This document shows positions 1 through 11,990 of a stretch of DNA of 64,000 bases, piece after piece (position 1 is the stretch's first letter; each line of letters starts with the position of its first letter). A program made the position numbers and the translations under genes. The DNA comes from Ampelocalamus luodianensis (taxonomy: Eukaryota > Streptophyta > Magnoliopsida > Poales > Poaceae): NCBI GenBank assembly GCA_036346255.1, contig CM070619.1, forward strand, positions 27,286,342 to 27,350,341, read 5' to 3'. The notes beneath the pieces are model-generated. The model had not been told where the DNA came from. It saw only the letters and a program-made list of their open reading frames with translations, and ran no database searches.

Positions 1-717
1 CCCGTGTGCCACTTTTTGTTAAAGACAATATATGAATGTTGTGACAACTAGGTTATTGTAGATAATTTCATAACCTTTTCATATTGTTAAAGAACGTCCA
101 ATTTGGAGTTGTACAACAAAAGTTATGGATATTTTAATTTAGCCGATATTTCTGTCTATTAATTCAGTCAACAGATTTGAGCCGTGGGCCAAATTTTATT
201 AGAGGCAAAATCTGAACTTTGCCCAACCAGAGTATTGTAGATATGTCAGTTAAGAATCCATGGAAATTGGTCTCACCTCATTCCGAGTTCCAGACCAATA
301 GATATGTCAATTACCGTGCTGCTGTCCAGAATTAAGTTATGTCGAAATTGTTGATTTCATTTTAAGTTTTGTATTAATGACTAGAGTCATCGGGAAGTAG
401 TGTTTAGCATCGATTAGTAGTGTTGGGTATATTATGTCCTTATTGAAATTATTTTACTTGTTTAGGAGGTGAAGCTCGGGTTTAGGAGTATCACCTTTGC
501 CGACTAACGCTGCCGTGATCGTGGAAGGCAAGTACATTGCCACCCTTAATGATTGTGATTGATGAATGTTTATATGGTCATGCCGTGATTTGGTATGATA
601 CGAGAGAAGATGGATTGTCTATGTTCTTTCATATGTGTTGAATCCATGTTTTGTTATCATGTCTTTCAATATTCGATTTCATTCTATGCATTCATTATGC
701 ATGTTTCATCCACTTAA

Positions 718-940
718 AGTGGATTGCAAGTCCCACCATTCCAATGTGGGCGTGTTGACATTGTCATGTCCTCGCCCACGGGAGTGGATTTGAAAGACCC
801 ATTAATTCCGTATGGGCATGTAAGACCCATTAACTCCAAGATGGGCACGTTGGACACCGTATGAAACGTTCTTCATACGGAAGTGGATCCTCGCATTTTG
901 TTAAGATGCGGGCTTGAGTGAACACCGACGGGTGTTTCAC
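718..940 (+). other. String of short hairpins in the E1 LTR
   Basis: Consecutive inverted repeats occupy this stretch. CCGTATGAA (857-865) pairs with TTCATACGG (872-880) around a 6-nt loop, and GTGAACACC (918-926) pairs with GGTGTTTCAC (931-940) with one bulge. Several CCCAT...ATGGG and CGCAT...ATGCG stems lie upstream. The same run is present in the right LTR (about 7619-7850). It probably lies in the transcribed R/U5 part of the LTR, so an RNA role is possible; that is inference. Confidence 0.6.
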
Positions 941-1263
941 CGCTATACCGTGATATGCATGTGTGCAGTCCATTCCTTTGATTTTGAGCATTCATATCAT
1001 GTTTTCATTTGTAATCGCCAGATGTGATCAACCCGATGATGAGTTTGTCTTATTCATATTGAATGATTATCTTATTGATAATCGCATTTGCCGAGTCATG
1101 GACTCACTCTTGCGTTGTTTGTTTATTTTAGGTAACCCCGATGTTGGCTCTGGGAGGAGTAGACACGCACTACTTGTTCACAACATCAAATTCATGTTCA
1201 AGTCTAAATTTTAGTTCCATATTTCATTCGTTAACGATGAACTGTAATAATTAAATTATAATT

Positions 1264-1374
1264 GGAGAAGGAAGGATACCTTCTCCACCGATGTTGATTT
1301 ATTACTGCGTGTGAACCTTCTTTATTGATGTTCAGATTAAATAACTTAGAAGGTGAAGGAAGGATACCTTCACC
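1264..1374 (+). other. Twin hairpins with a shared loop and one covarying base pair
   Basis: Hairpin 1 (1264-1286) is GGAGAAGG, loop AAGGATA, CCTTCTCC. Hairpin 2 (1352-1374) is GGTGAAGG, the same loop, CCTTCACC. The arms differ at one pair (A:T in one, T:A in the other) and remain fully complementary. ACCTTCT/AGAAGGT sequences between them can pair as well. The right LTR repeats them at 8173-8194 (one arm base lost) and 8260-8282. They lie about 120-230 bp upstream of the primer binding site. Confidence 0.65.
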
Positions 1375-1497
1375 ATGTCCTGCTTATCTTAATGTCAGTT
1401 TTAGTTGATATACTTGTTTCAAGTTCTTCCGCATTATGGATGTATGTTAGATGTTTTAGGTGACATCTTGGCTTCCTGACAGCTGTGGTGTTACAGC

Positions 1498-1509
1498 TGG
1501 TATCAGAGC
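1498..1509 (+). other. E1 primer binding site
   Basis: TGGTATCAGAGC begins 2 bp after the LTR terminus ...TTACA. This is the standard sequence complementary to the 3' end of plant initiator tRNA-Met used to prime minus-strand cDNA. It is the only one of the five primer binding sites in the window with an unaltered CAG. Confidence 0.9.
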
Positions 1510-4500
1510 GGGCTTTAGGTCCGTGGTTAATAGACTAACATTAAAATGACACACCGTGTACGAGGGTGGGTTGAAAAGTACATTGCTTCCGCAATATCTC
1601 ATTATTATGTTTCATTTTGCTGAGCAATTGTTGAATTGCTTCGCACTATCATCCTTGTTGGTAATATATGATCCGCTATGATATTCAATATCTATGAACT
1701 AATACTATGATTGTCGCGAGATGATCCTGTAATCATAATTGAGTATTTCGAGGCGTGATGTTATCAAATGATAAGAAGTGGAGGTCGTGGTTGTTACTCC
1801 GATTCACTGTGTTACACCATCGCTCGCAGAACGTGGTTAGAGGAGTAGTTACCCAGTACCATAGTTTCGTGTTAAGCGTGAGTTGCTTTAGAAAGTTGTT
1901 CTCTTTCTTGATTTCGAATTTGGCAATTTTGTCCTGTGGTGGTTGATGAACTTCTCCGGATTTGTGGTCCATGATAGTTATGGTTTTCCATAGATCCTCT
2001 TGGTTCTCTCAAACAAATATTGCCTTTCAACCGTTGAGTTGTTTCTACTACTTGTGATCGTTGTCAATTGGCAAGATTGATGTTTTCTTGGTTGCTCCTT
2101 CTTTCTCATTGAAAAAGAATGACTCATTTACTCATTTGATAACTTGATTAGTGAAGAGTTTTTCACTGAAGTTCGGTTGCTTGGGGAAAGCTTTGGCTTT
2201 ATGTGTTTCTTTGGATTACTTTGAGCGTTGAGGTTTGAAGTCTCTCTTTGTCAGTAGTAAGGTGTTAGAATCCTTTGTGATGTCTTGCCATGCTTAAATT
2301 GAGAATTTATGATTGCTTAATAAATTGTTATGATATGAGTTACCAAGTTGGGTTATTAGCATAGTGCAAATCAATTACTCTAACTACCATCCATGGAAGT
2401 GAAACTGATTAATTTGATATGTCCTTGTATTTGATTCATGGTGTATGTTAAATAAAGACTCCAATATCTATTCGTAACCTATAGATCTTACATAAGAGCT
2501 AGATTTATCTATTTCCTAGTATGCTAAAATTGTTGAAACTTGTATAAAGTACCGATGGGTGCTGTGTATCGACTCATGAAACCTTGTTTATAGGAAATTA
2601 TGTTAGTGAATCTTTAATCATGTTTTGAAATGATTTCAACAAAGGTGAAATGTGAATCTATGTTTATAAATGGTTTTGTGATTGCAAATAGAATTAGTAC
2701 CGTATGTATACGCTGGTTAGTACAATCATCATTTGTTAATGAGCGCCAAGAAAGTGTTGAGCAACACCAACAATTGAGTAGATGAATTTCGTAAGTAGTC
2801 TTTGTTAGCGTGCCTTGTGATATTGTTATTGCTTAGCATAAACTTGTTATGATAAATTTGTTTCAACCTTGTGGTTTGTGTTCCTTTGGGAAGTTTTAGG
2901 ATGGAGTAATAAAGTTTGATGATTCTTGGTACTATGTATGTTGTCGATGTTATTAAATAGTCAAAATGTGATAATGAGGTTAATTCTCGTAGTAATTTGA
3001 TCACCCATGGTGATATTTCCTAAATGATCAAATTTCGTAATTTGTATTCATGATCTTTGGGGTTCAGCTTTATGTGGTAAATGAAGTTTATCGAGTAACG
3101 ATATGTTACAATGTTGCAATGGTTCTTCAAAGATGCAAGTGTTTCGATTTTGAATACTTATTTGTTCTTATCTCAAGGTTCGATATTCTCTCTTGTGAGG
3201 CTTATGCGCTCAATCGTGGACTCCACTTATGTTCTGTGAGTTCATTGCTTAATTGGTTTCTTCTCTTGGTCCCATGTTCAAGCAAGTGGGTGGATGAGTT
3301 TTCTAGTTGGTGAAAATCGCTTCCATTTGTCTCTTCTTTCGAGAAAGAATCAACTCATTCTTTTCACGTGGTCTTTGAAGTGTTTTCTAATTGTTGTTGT
3401 GAAATTGATGTTAATACCCATAGTAATTTGATCGCCCTTGGTGATATCGCTCGATGTGAATATTTCAAGTTTAGCTGTGATATTTTCTTTGAGCTCTTAA
3501 ATCATCCGTAAATCAAATTATTTTAAATAAATTAAGGTATTGGATTGTCCTCGTTGTTTCTTAAGAGATTTGTGTGGTTTAACTCTAAAGGCTCTTGGTT
3601 TGAGTTGGCAACGCGAGGTTGCAACCAAAGAAGTTATGTTGGTTCCTTTAAGAGGAGAATAATCTACTTGCTTTTCGCGAAACTCAGAATTGGAAATGTT
3701 TCAGTTTGGTGGCTGACATTATTTGGATCTCATGTTTCTGTGTAGTTGAACTGCTCAATAAATATAACGTATGGAAGAATTTTTATTGGTTCTTAATTAG
3801 TCCTTGTGATTTGGACTAAAGACCTTATCTTGTTCTTTGTGGCAAAGTGATGTTAGTCAAAGAATTAATTACAGTGTTAAAGGAGAGAGTGCATTATGAA
3901 TATTTGAGAATTGAGTCAAGTTTTGTAACTTGTGGTTATTTGAATTGTTCATAAACTTTTGCTCTTTTCACCAAGAGTTGTCGAGTTTCAATCGCAATGT
4001 CATTCTTCTTGTTGGTGGTTATTTGCTATTCCCTTTCGAGGGATGCGTGCACTCCACTGAACTCAATTTTCGCTTTCCCGCATCTTCGCTACGATTATTT
4101 CTTTTGGTCTCGTGCTCACCGTGAGCAAGCAGAATATTTTCCCGTGTTGTGAAATTTGTTCTTGTTCGCCTCTTTCTTTTGAGAAAGGATCAACCGCTTT
4201 GTGTCAGAAAGTTTTACAACTCGTATGTTGTTGTTTGTTTGGTGGTTAATTGATTGTAGGGGTGAGATTTTGCTACCCAAACTATTGGAGGAGTAATAGA
4301 AGATGAGTTGGTTTTGACTCGAATCTCTTGAAGGGAAGTTGATTCGATGGAATGTATGGTTTCAAGTAAAATTGTATATTGTTCGACTAAGTAGGACCTA
4401 TGGTATAGTGTAGTTCCAGAACCTTGGTTCATGTTGGAATGTTGGGGATTATCAAAGGTTTGGAAACCGTAATCAATTTTATAGAGTAACTCTATTGAAA

Positions 4501-5895
4501 GTATCGTAATGTTGTATGAATGATTCCTGATGATGTCAATGAGTGAGTATGTCGAAATTGGAGGAAATCTTAGAGATTTAATCCGATGATTTCATTATTT
4601 GTTATAAGAGGAATTCGTTGTAGAGGTCTCAGAGGTTAAATTTGGGCTTTCCATTTTCATGCTAAACTTTTGGTCGCCCAAAGATTTGTGTGTAGAGGAG
4701 ATAGAAAACTGGAGTATTCTGAGTAGTGGAATGATTGTCGATAGAACCCTTCGATGTAGTTCATGAGCGGTGTACGAGGATTCTGATGTGTTATTCTCAA
4801 AGTTGGAGGTGATGAGATTGTATGGGGTTTTTTTAGGTGCTTTGGTGCCTTCTATCAAATTAATGTCATCGCTGAATGAGTTGTCTAGAGTATTCAAATG
4901 GAATCAATAGGTCTCTCTACAACGGTGTGGAAGATGTATTTGTTTAAGCCTAACTTGAGGATGTTAAATGAAGATGGTTGAGACTGTGGTATGCGATGAA
5001 TTCGAATTCCAAGGTTGGAGAGATGTTTTATTCCAAAAAGTGAAACTAAGGAAAAAATGTCTTCTTGATTAGTGAAGCGTTTTCTTAATTCTCGCTGAGC
5101 TTTGTGTCGTTGACCAATGTCTTTCGTAAGTCGAGTTTGACTCGATTTTGGTATGTGTGGTTCCTATCGCTCAGAAGAATAAGGGAAGTTCTGATTTGGG
5201 CATTTAAAATGATTTCTCCTTTGGTTTTCGTGACGTTTATTCGCAAATTGCCACTTGAAAGTGGAAAGGTTTTCTTGATGAAATTTATTTACTGGATTTT
5301 ACTCTTCAGCATCAACTGGTAACGTATAGTTGTGACGTGAATCTTTCTTATTCAGATATGTTTTGCCGTAAAAGAGTTTCGATAGTGTGTTTCGTTAAAG
5401 GAGGTGATCCTTGCTTTAGTGAAGAGTTCGATTGAAAGGTGGAACACGAAGTTTCGTGTTCTTCGTGCTTGTCGTGTGGTTCGGTTTCAATGGGAAGGTT
5501 AACCCAAGGTACATTGGGTTGTTTTCGCTAGTTGGCGACGCCAGACTGCCTCGGTCCATGCGTGAGTACGTGAACGCCTTGTATGTTATCGTGTTGGGTG
5601 AGTACCGAGATCCGAGTTTGAGTTTTCGCTTGCGCCGCTGGACCATCGAGTGAGATCTTACCTTCGAGTTTTCTCCGGCGAGTGTACCGAAGTACCGTTG
5701 AGTGTTAGTTCGACGCCGCGTTCGCCGTTGTGTTGTGATATTTTCAAAGCGAGGGAGATGCTACTTGGGAAGTTGGAGTTTCGTGTGCGTGAGTTTTAAC
5801 CGGTGTTGTTCACAACGGTACACGTGGTTACCGTTGTTCGCTCTCGTCGTGGTTGTTCTTTCGTGAGAGTCGGGTAAGGATTCGAGGTCAACTCG
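1510..5895 (+). other. E1 internal region, no recognisable genes
   Basis: About 4.4 kb of T/G-rich sequence with only short chance frames (at most about 100 codons). I looked for retroviral motifs (zinc knuckle, D-S/T-G protease, YxDD, DDE integrase, chromodomain) on both strands and saw none. Short motifs recur: a palindromic TTTC-GA-GAAAG block near 2099, 3338 and 4167, and a longer diverged duplication at 2970-3475. The last 200 bp before the polypurine tract are G-rich. It may be a heavily eroded gag-pol region or an unrelated filler. Confidence 0.6.
2970..3475 (+). repeat. Diverged duplication inside E1
   Basis: About 2981-3020 and 3411-3450 share a block reading TAGTAATTTGATC, then ACCC or GCCC, then a GGTGATAT core, about 430 bp apart. 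The GAGAAAG palindrome near 3338 has relatives at 2099 and 4167. This suggests the interior grew partly by old internal duplications. Confidence 0.45.
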
Positions 5896-5908
5896 TTAAG
5901 GGGTAGAA
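5896..5908 (+). other. E1 polypurine tract
   Basis: TTAAGGGGTAGAA lies directly before the right LTR start TGTAATATCCCG. A purine run at this place primes plus-strand DNA synthesis in LTR retrotransposons. Confidence 0.75.
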
Positions 5909-8402
5909 TGTAATATCCCGAAGTTTCTTTTGAGAGTGCAATACAAATTGAGAGAAATTAGTGTAATTCTCCAATAGTGCTAGAATTAATTTTCTGAGAG
6001 AACAATTAATCCAGTAGAAGGTTTCTTTTGGAAAATGTTTAATCAGGAGTTTAGAGGGGTTTTCTGTGTTTTCTCGGCAACCTGGCTCGGCCTTGGCCCA
6101 TGAGGCCCTGGCCGGCCATAGGGGAGGTGCCACCTCCCAAAACCCTAGCCGCCTCCCCTCTCCTCCTCCTTTGGCCGCACTCTCTTCCTCTCCTCCCCTT
6201 GAGCCGCCACCCCTCCTCTCCCCTAGGCAGCCACCTCTCTCCTGTCCCCAAGATCCAGACTCTCCTCCATTGGTGGTGCCTCCAGCTGCTGTCCAAGACG
6301 GTGGACGAAGGGAGAAGCATCGGGAGTGCTCGCCAAACGTGAAAGGAAGGGATCGGGAAGGAGGAGTTCTTCATGGGGTTTGAACAGCGACTTCCTGGTT
6401 GCTGCAAGGGTAACGAATACCGATCCTCGTTGTTTGATTAGTGGTAGATGCGATTTGGTTCGTATTTGATTAGAACAGATTGCTGCGAACTGAAAGTGAG
6501 ATCTGTCCAGTAGGTTGCGGGTTCGGTTTCGTGATCTTAGAGGAAGAATTTGAGTTGTCCACCTTCTAGAGTTCTTTAGGTCTTGTTCTTAGCTTTCAGT
6601 GGCCACCAAGATCACCTCATTCTGACATTCGAGTCAAAAGTTATGATAGATTTATTATCTGCTGTCCAGAATCCTGACGAGAAATAGCAGTCTCTGTATA
6701 GGTTGATTTATGGCCTAGTTAGAGGGTGATTCAGAGGTCTTTCCCATAACAAATTTTGAAGTTGATATCACTAGCTTTCAGGATTGATAAAGAACACCTC
6801 ATTTGGATTTATAGATCAAAAGTTATGCACTTTTCTTTGTGACTGTCCAGATTGTATGTCAGTCTGTCCAGTTTGTATGTCAGTTTCTATCTTTAATTTT
6901 GACCCGTGTGCCACTTTTTGTTAAAGACAATATATGAATGTCGTGCCAACTAGGTTATTGTAGATAATTTCATAAACTTTTCATATTGTTAAAGAACGTC
7001 CAATTTGGAGTTGTACAACAAAAGTTATGGATATTTTAATTTAGCCGATATTTCTGTCTATTAATTCAGTCAATAGATTTGAGCCATGTAAACCAATTTA
7101 TTAGAGGCAAATCTGAACTTTTGCCCAACCAGAGTATTGTAGATATGTCAGTTAAGAATTCATGGAAATTGGTCTCACCTCATTCCGAGTTCCAGACCAA
7201 TAGATATGTCAATTACCGTGCTGCTGTCCAGAATTAAGTTATGTCAGAAATTGTTGATTTCATTTTAAGTTTTGTATTAATGACTAGAGTCATCAAAGTA
7301 AGCAGTGTTTAGCATCGATTAGTAGTGTTGGGTATATTATGTCCTTATTGAAATTATTTTACTTGTTTAGAGGTGAAGCCTCGGGTTTAGGAGTATCACC
7401 TTGCCGACTAACGCGTCAGATCGTGGAAGGCAAGTACATTGCCACCCTTAATGATTGTGATTGATGAATGTTTATATGGTCATGCCGTGATTTGGTATGA
7501 TACGAGAGAAGATGGATTGTCTATGTTCTTTCATATGTGTTGAATCCATGTTTTGTTATCATGTCTTTCAATATTCGTATTTCATTCTATGCATTCATTA
7601 TGCATGTTTCATCCACGAAAGTGGATTGCAAGTCCCACCATTCCAATGTGGGTAGTGTTGACATTGTCATGTCCTCATCCACGGAGTGGATTTGAAAGAC
7701 CCATTAATTCCGTATCGGGCATGTAAGACCCATTAACTCCAAGATGGGCAATGTTGACACCCGTGATGAAACGTTCTTCATACGGAAGTGGATCCTCGCA
7801 TTTTTGTTAAGATGCGGGCTTGAGTGAACACCGACGGTGTTTCACCGCTATACCGCATATGCGCATGTGTGCAGTCCATTCCTTTGATTTTGAGCATTCA
7901 TATCATGTTTTCATTTGTAATCGCCAGATGTGATCGAACTCGATGATGAGTTTGTCTTATTCATATTGAATGATTATCTTATTGATAATCGCATTTGCCG
8001 AAGTCATGGACTCACTCTTGCGTTGTTTGTTTATTTTAGGTAACCCCGATGTTGGCTCTGGGAGGGAGTAGACACGCACTACTTGTTCACAACATCAAAT
8101 TCATGTTCAAGTCTAAATTTTAGTTCCATATTTCATTCGTTAACGATGAACTCGTAATAATTAATTATAATTGGAGAAGGAAGGATACCTTTCCACCGGA
8201 TGTTGATTTATTATCCATGTGAACCTTCTTTATTGATGTTCGTGATAAATAACTTAGAAGGTGAAGGAAGGATACCTTCACCATGTCCTCGCTTATCTTA
8301 ATGTCGTTTTTAGTTGATATACTTGTTTCAAGTTCTTCCGCATTATGGATGTATGTTAGATGTTTTAGGTGACATCTTGGCTTCTTGATAGCTGGTGTTA
8401 CA
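5909..8402 (+). repeat. E1 3' LTR (2,494 bp)
   Basis: Starts TGTAATATCCCG and ends TGGTGTTACA, the same end as the 5' LTR. Position 6050-6400 is a GC-rich, proline/arginine-coding-looking stretch with open frames on both strands, typical of LTR leader sequence rather than a gene. Four degenerate units containing CAAAAGTTATG or a close variant, each followed by GTCCAG, lie between about 6600 and 7240. The hairpin series of the 5' LTR is repeated at 7619-8282. Confidence 0.9.
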
Positions 8403-8771
8403 ATGGTGACTGGTCACACACATGAGTCAGGCCATGGTCAATGGAATAGGTTAATGGAAGTTTAGGCTCTAGAGGATTTTGAGATTATAAATAGCTTTTC
8501 TATTTTAGAAAATACCAGAAATTCAAATAAGCAATAGAAAATAGCAATGAACTCGTAAAAATTCTAGAAAATCTAGAAAATATATCTCAGCACATAGAAC
8601 CCAAATAAAATAGTTTTGGCTATTGTTCCACTTGGGATGATTCACATTAAATGTTTTTGATTGTAAAGTCCAATATTAAGCTTTTGAAATTAAATTCAAA
8701 TAAAATCCAAATGGTGAATTTTCTTCCTACTAACTATTAAAAGATTTTAAGCTCAAAATTGGGATGTTACA
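8403..8771 (-). repeat. Partial A 3' LTR, cut by E1
   Basis: 8461-8771 is almost identical to 16846-17154 and 25718-26028. 8403-8460 still aligns to the matching GC-rich stretch at about 16780-16845, although it is more diverged. The LTR terminus is GGGATGTTACA (TGTAACATCCC on the minus strand). The rest of this LTR should continue to the left of E1, outside the window. Confidence 0.85.
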
Positions 8772-9830
8772 AACCTCCTCTAAAGGAATCTCACCCTTGA
8801 GATTCAAAGTTAGCTAGAGAAAAGGCTAGGAAACTCGGCCACTGCTCTTCACGCTCCTACGCTGTTTCTCCTTCCGAGTGGTTGCTCCATTGAACCTTGC
8901 AAAATGAACAGCCTTGCTTCGTGAGGCGCTCATGACATCCAAAATCTTGACCGGCCGCTCCTGTAGGTAAGATCCTCCTTCAAGTCAATTGATTCCAATG
9001 GGGCTTGTTTTTGGTACACGAAGACACTTCTTCAATCATGAGACATGAAAGACATCGTGTACTCGCTAACGCCGCGCAGCCCAATCGATAAGCAACTTCT
9101 CCACGGCTGCTCCAAAATCCTCGAATGGGCCAACATACCTAGGGGCAAGCTTCCTTTGGCATGAAACCTTTGACACCTCCGAGCGGGTCACTCAAGATAA
9201 ACGAAATCCTCGTTCAAAGTCGAGATCACGGCGACGATTACGCGATAGCTCTTCCGCTCGATCGAAAGCTATCTTCAATCTTTCTCTCATCATAGCCACT
9301 TGCTCTTCCGCTTCTTGAATGATGTCCGGCCAACACCGATCGCTCAAATTGCCTCTCACGCTCAACGGGTTCTGCAGCACGCCGCATAAAGCTTCAAATG
9401 GTGACATTCCGCAGACAGCTTGATAATCGTTGTTGTACGAAAATTTCGCGAGGGTAAACTTTTTATCCCAACGGTAGCATTAGCCGAGCACAAGCTCTCA
9501 AAGATATCCTCCAATATTCGATTAACTTTTTCACCCGTCCATCTGCTCTCAGGTGATACGCTGATCAAATTCGATGGGTGCCCAATGCTTTATGCAAGCT
9601 CACAAAACGAGAGGTGAATTGAGACCTCGATTCGACATTATCTTTTTGGGCACACCGCAAACCGACACCTCGCCATGTACAACTCGCGCAAGGCGATCTC
9701 TCGAGTATGTGGTTTTGATCGCAGAAATGGGCGACTTTGGTCAAACGATCAACTATTACCTGTGATCGAATCGTGAACCCGATTGAGTCTTGGGTAAACC
9801 GTGATGAAATCCATACCATCTCTTCCCACT
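8772..9830 (-). pseudogene. Element A integrase core, C-terminal domain and chromodomain remnant
   Basis: Fragments in different minus frames match element B. 9192-9407 covers the start of the integrase C-terminal part (MSPFEALCG...) and 9565-9819 the core with IVDRLTKVAHF and SQFTSRF. The region between the polypurine tract (8772-8784) and 9192 corresponds to the chromodomain but has no open frame. At 9241-9270, codons that read QSRQKSY in B are disrupted because three CAG and one CTG read as CG. Not functional as assembled. Confidence 0.75.
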
Positions 9831-11420
9831 TCCATTCTCGGAATCTTCACCGCAAAGAATCCCGCCGGTCTCTCGTGTTCGCTTTACTTTCTGATGTGTG
9901 TCGACAAGGCAACGAACTCACTTCTGCTCAAATTTGGCCACCAAAATTTAGTCTTAACATCCTAGTACATCTTGGTACTTCCAGTGGTGTATCGAATACT
10001 TTGAGTCATGGGCTTCTTTAGGATTAATCGCCTAAAACCATCGATATCCGTACACATATACTACCATTAATCCAGAGTATGTCTTGATCATCCTGGTGAA
10101 ATCTTTGAATTTTCCTTCCGCCATTTTGACCTTGATGTCCGATAACACAGATCCTTTGGTCAGTGTTTCACTAATTTGCTTCTCCTGTAGACTGTACTTC
10201 CAGACTACAAATCCTTCAGACACAACTTCTAGCTTTAGCTTTGAAATTCTTCATAAAGTTCTGGCAACTTTCCTTACTTCCAAAGCATTGCAAGAACTTT
10301 ACGACTTAGAGCGTTCATGATCGCGCTATTTTTCCGGATGGTAGTGGATTCCAAGATTATAATCCTGATTAGTTCTAACCATCTTCTCTGCCTCATATTC
10401 AAATCGATCTGGGTGAAGATATACTTTAGACTCTTATGATCTGTGGTAGACTTACAACATTACCGATGAGGTAATGACGCCAAATCTTTAAAGCATGCAC
10501 TACGACACCTAATTCCGCATCATGAGTAGGTAATTTTCTTCGGGGTCTCAACGCTTTGACGATAGGCGATCGCTTTTCCTTCTTGCATCAGACGCATCCT
10601 AATCCTTGACGCTACATCACAATAGATATCGAAATCCTTGCTAATATCCGCGTAATCAAAGATCGGGTCAAGTCAAACGCTTTCTTCGCTTCTTGAAAAC
10701 TTTCTTCACAGTCGGGTCCAAGTGAACTTTTCTTCTTCAACACCGCGTAAGGGCTTAGCAATTGATGAGAATCTTTCGATGAAACAATGTAATAACCGCC
10801 ATTCCCAAGAAACCGCGAACTGAAGTCACTGGCTTGGGTCATTCCCAATGTAGCACCGCTTAACTTTACCGGTCAATCGCTACTCCTGGTCCATCACGTG
10901 ACCAAGGAAATCCAGCTTCCTTCTTCCAAAATAACACTTATCAACTTATGCATAAACTGATGCTCTCGGAGTTTTCCAATACTATCCTTAAGTGCTCATG
11001 TTCTTCCTCCGACTTGAGTACAATGTAATATCATCAATGAACACAACTACGAACTTGTCCAAATATTCCATGAATACTTTATTCATCATGTTCATGAAGT
11101 AGGCAAGGGCATTAGTCGCACCAAAGGACATGACTAAGAACTCATAATGTCCATACCGTGTTGAGAACGCGGCTTCTGGATATCCTTAGACAAATCTTTA
11201 GTCGGTGGTAACCTCGATCGCAGGTCGATCTTTGAGAATAATCCGCTTCCTTTCATTTGATCAAACAGATCATCTATCCGGTAGTGGGTACTTGTTCTTG
11301 ATAGTAACTTCGCTGAGAGAATGGTAATCAATACACATCCTCATGCTTCCATCTTTCTTCTTGACAAACAACACCGGCGCTCCCTATGGCGATTTAACTA
11401 GGTCTCACGAAACCTTTCTC
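9831..11420 (-). pseudogene. Element A reverse transcriptase-RNase H and integrase zinc-finger remnant
   Basis: 10032-10223 retains the linker before the integrase zinc finger (VLSDIKVKMAEGKFKDFT). 10612-10848 is the RNase H side of the connection region. 11134-11331 retains RT pieces (YRIDDLFDQMKGSGLFSKIDLRS). The codons for the F-I-D-D catalytic box are legible on the minus strand near 11030-11045. Order and content match B at about 18360-19880, but the frame changes many times. Confidence 0.7.
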
Positions 11421-11990
11421 AAGAAGTTCTTCTATCCGCTTCTTCATCTCTACCAATTCATCGGCCGGCATCCGATAAGGTCTCTTTTGAAATTGGTGCT
11501 GTCCTCTGGCACTAGGTCGATAACAAACTCGATGTCACGATCCGTGGCATTCCCGGTAATTCTTCCGAAACACATCCGATATTCACCGACCACCGTACTT
11601 CTTCTAAGGAAAGGGTCTTCAAATCGCTTACTAGCAAATGTCCATCACGAATCGAGGTGGCTAGAAACTCTACCTTGTTTCTTTGGCATCTCGATCGCAC
11701 GGGCTTCTGCCACAATCTAGCACGCTTGTGCTTGGATAAACAATCCATGCCAAGAATGACATCTAGTGTTTGGGTATCTAGGACAATTAGGTTGGCTAGA
11801 AACTCAACTCCAGCTATGAGTAACTTAGCTCCTAAACATCCCACTTAGTAGTTTAGCTCTCCCAAAGCGATCGACTAACAGAGTATGCTTGTTGCATAAC
11901 TTCCAAATTATTCTTGGTTGCAAACATTCCAAAACAAACGAATGCTAAGCTCCGTAATCAAACAAAATCGATGCAGGTACCGAAAGCAAC
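11421..11990 (-). pseudogene. Element A protease and protease-RT linker remnant
   Basis: 11512-11844 reads LDVILGMDCLSKHK, the C-terminal flap/ILG region of retropepsins, then NKVEFLATSIRDGHLLV and SLEEV, the linker into RT. The expected active-site triad near 11955-11975 is masked by the same base change as in B (a CTG position reading ACG). Broken by frameshifts. Confidence 0.65.

Larger units (their letters stand above)
1..1495 (+). repeat. E1 5' LTR, left-truncated by the window edge
   Basis: Matches 6903-8402 nearly base for base and ends in TGGTGTTACA, immediately before the primer binding site. Only the 3' three-fifths of the LTR is in the window. It differs from the right LTR by scattered small indels concentrated at CAG/CTG and CG positions (for example around 509-525 versus 7408-7420). 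No coding function is visible; the 83-codon frame at 963-1214 is not supported by composition or homology. Confidence 0.9.
1..8402 (+). mobile_element. E1: large non-autonomous LTR retrotransposon (left end outside window)
   Basis: Two direct repeats (1-1495 and 5909-8402) bracket a 4.4-kb interior. A tRNA-iMet-type primer binding site follows the left repeat and a purine run precedes the right repeat, so orientation is plus. The interior shows no reverse transcriptase, integrase, protease or Gag motif in any frame. Long LTRs plus a non-coding interior match the LARD type of non-autonomous plant element, which would need another element's proteins. The right end abuts sequence homologous to the interior of the A/B LTR family, so E1 was inserted into that LTR. 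The 5 bp after its right end are ATGGT; the matching left target duplication should lie just left of the window. Confidence 0.85.

Noticed and set aside
1498..1509. Possible tRNA gene fragment
   Set aside because: Only the complement of the tRNA 3' end is present, placed as a primer binding site; no cloverleaf around it.
6051..6407. Overlapping proline/arginine-rich open frames on both strands
   Set aside because: They sit in the GC-rich leader of the E1 LTR; open frames on both strands at once are a composition effect and no domain is visible.
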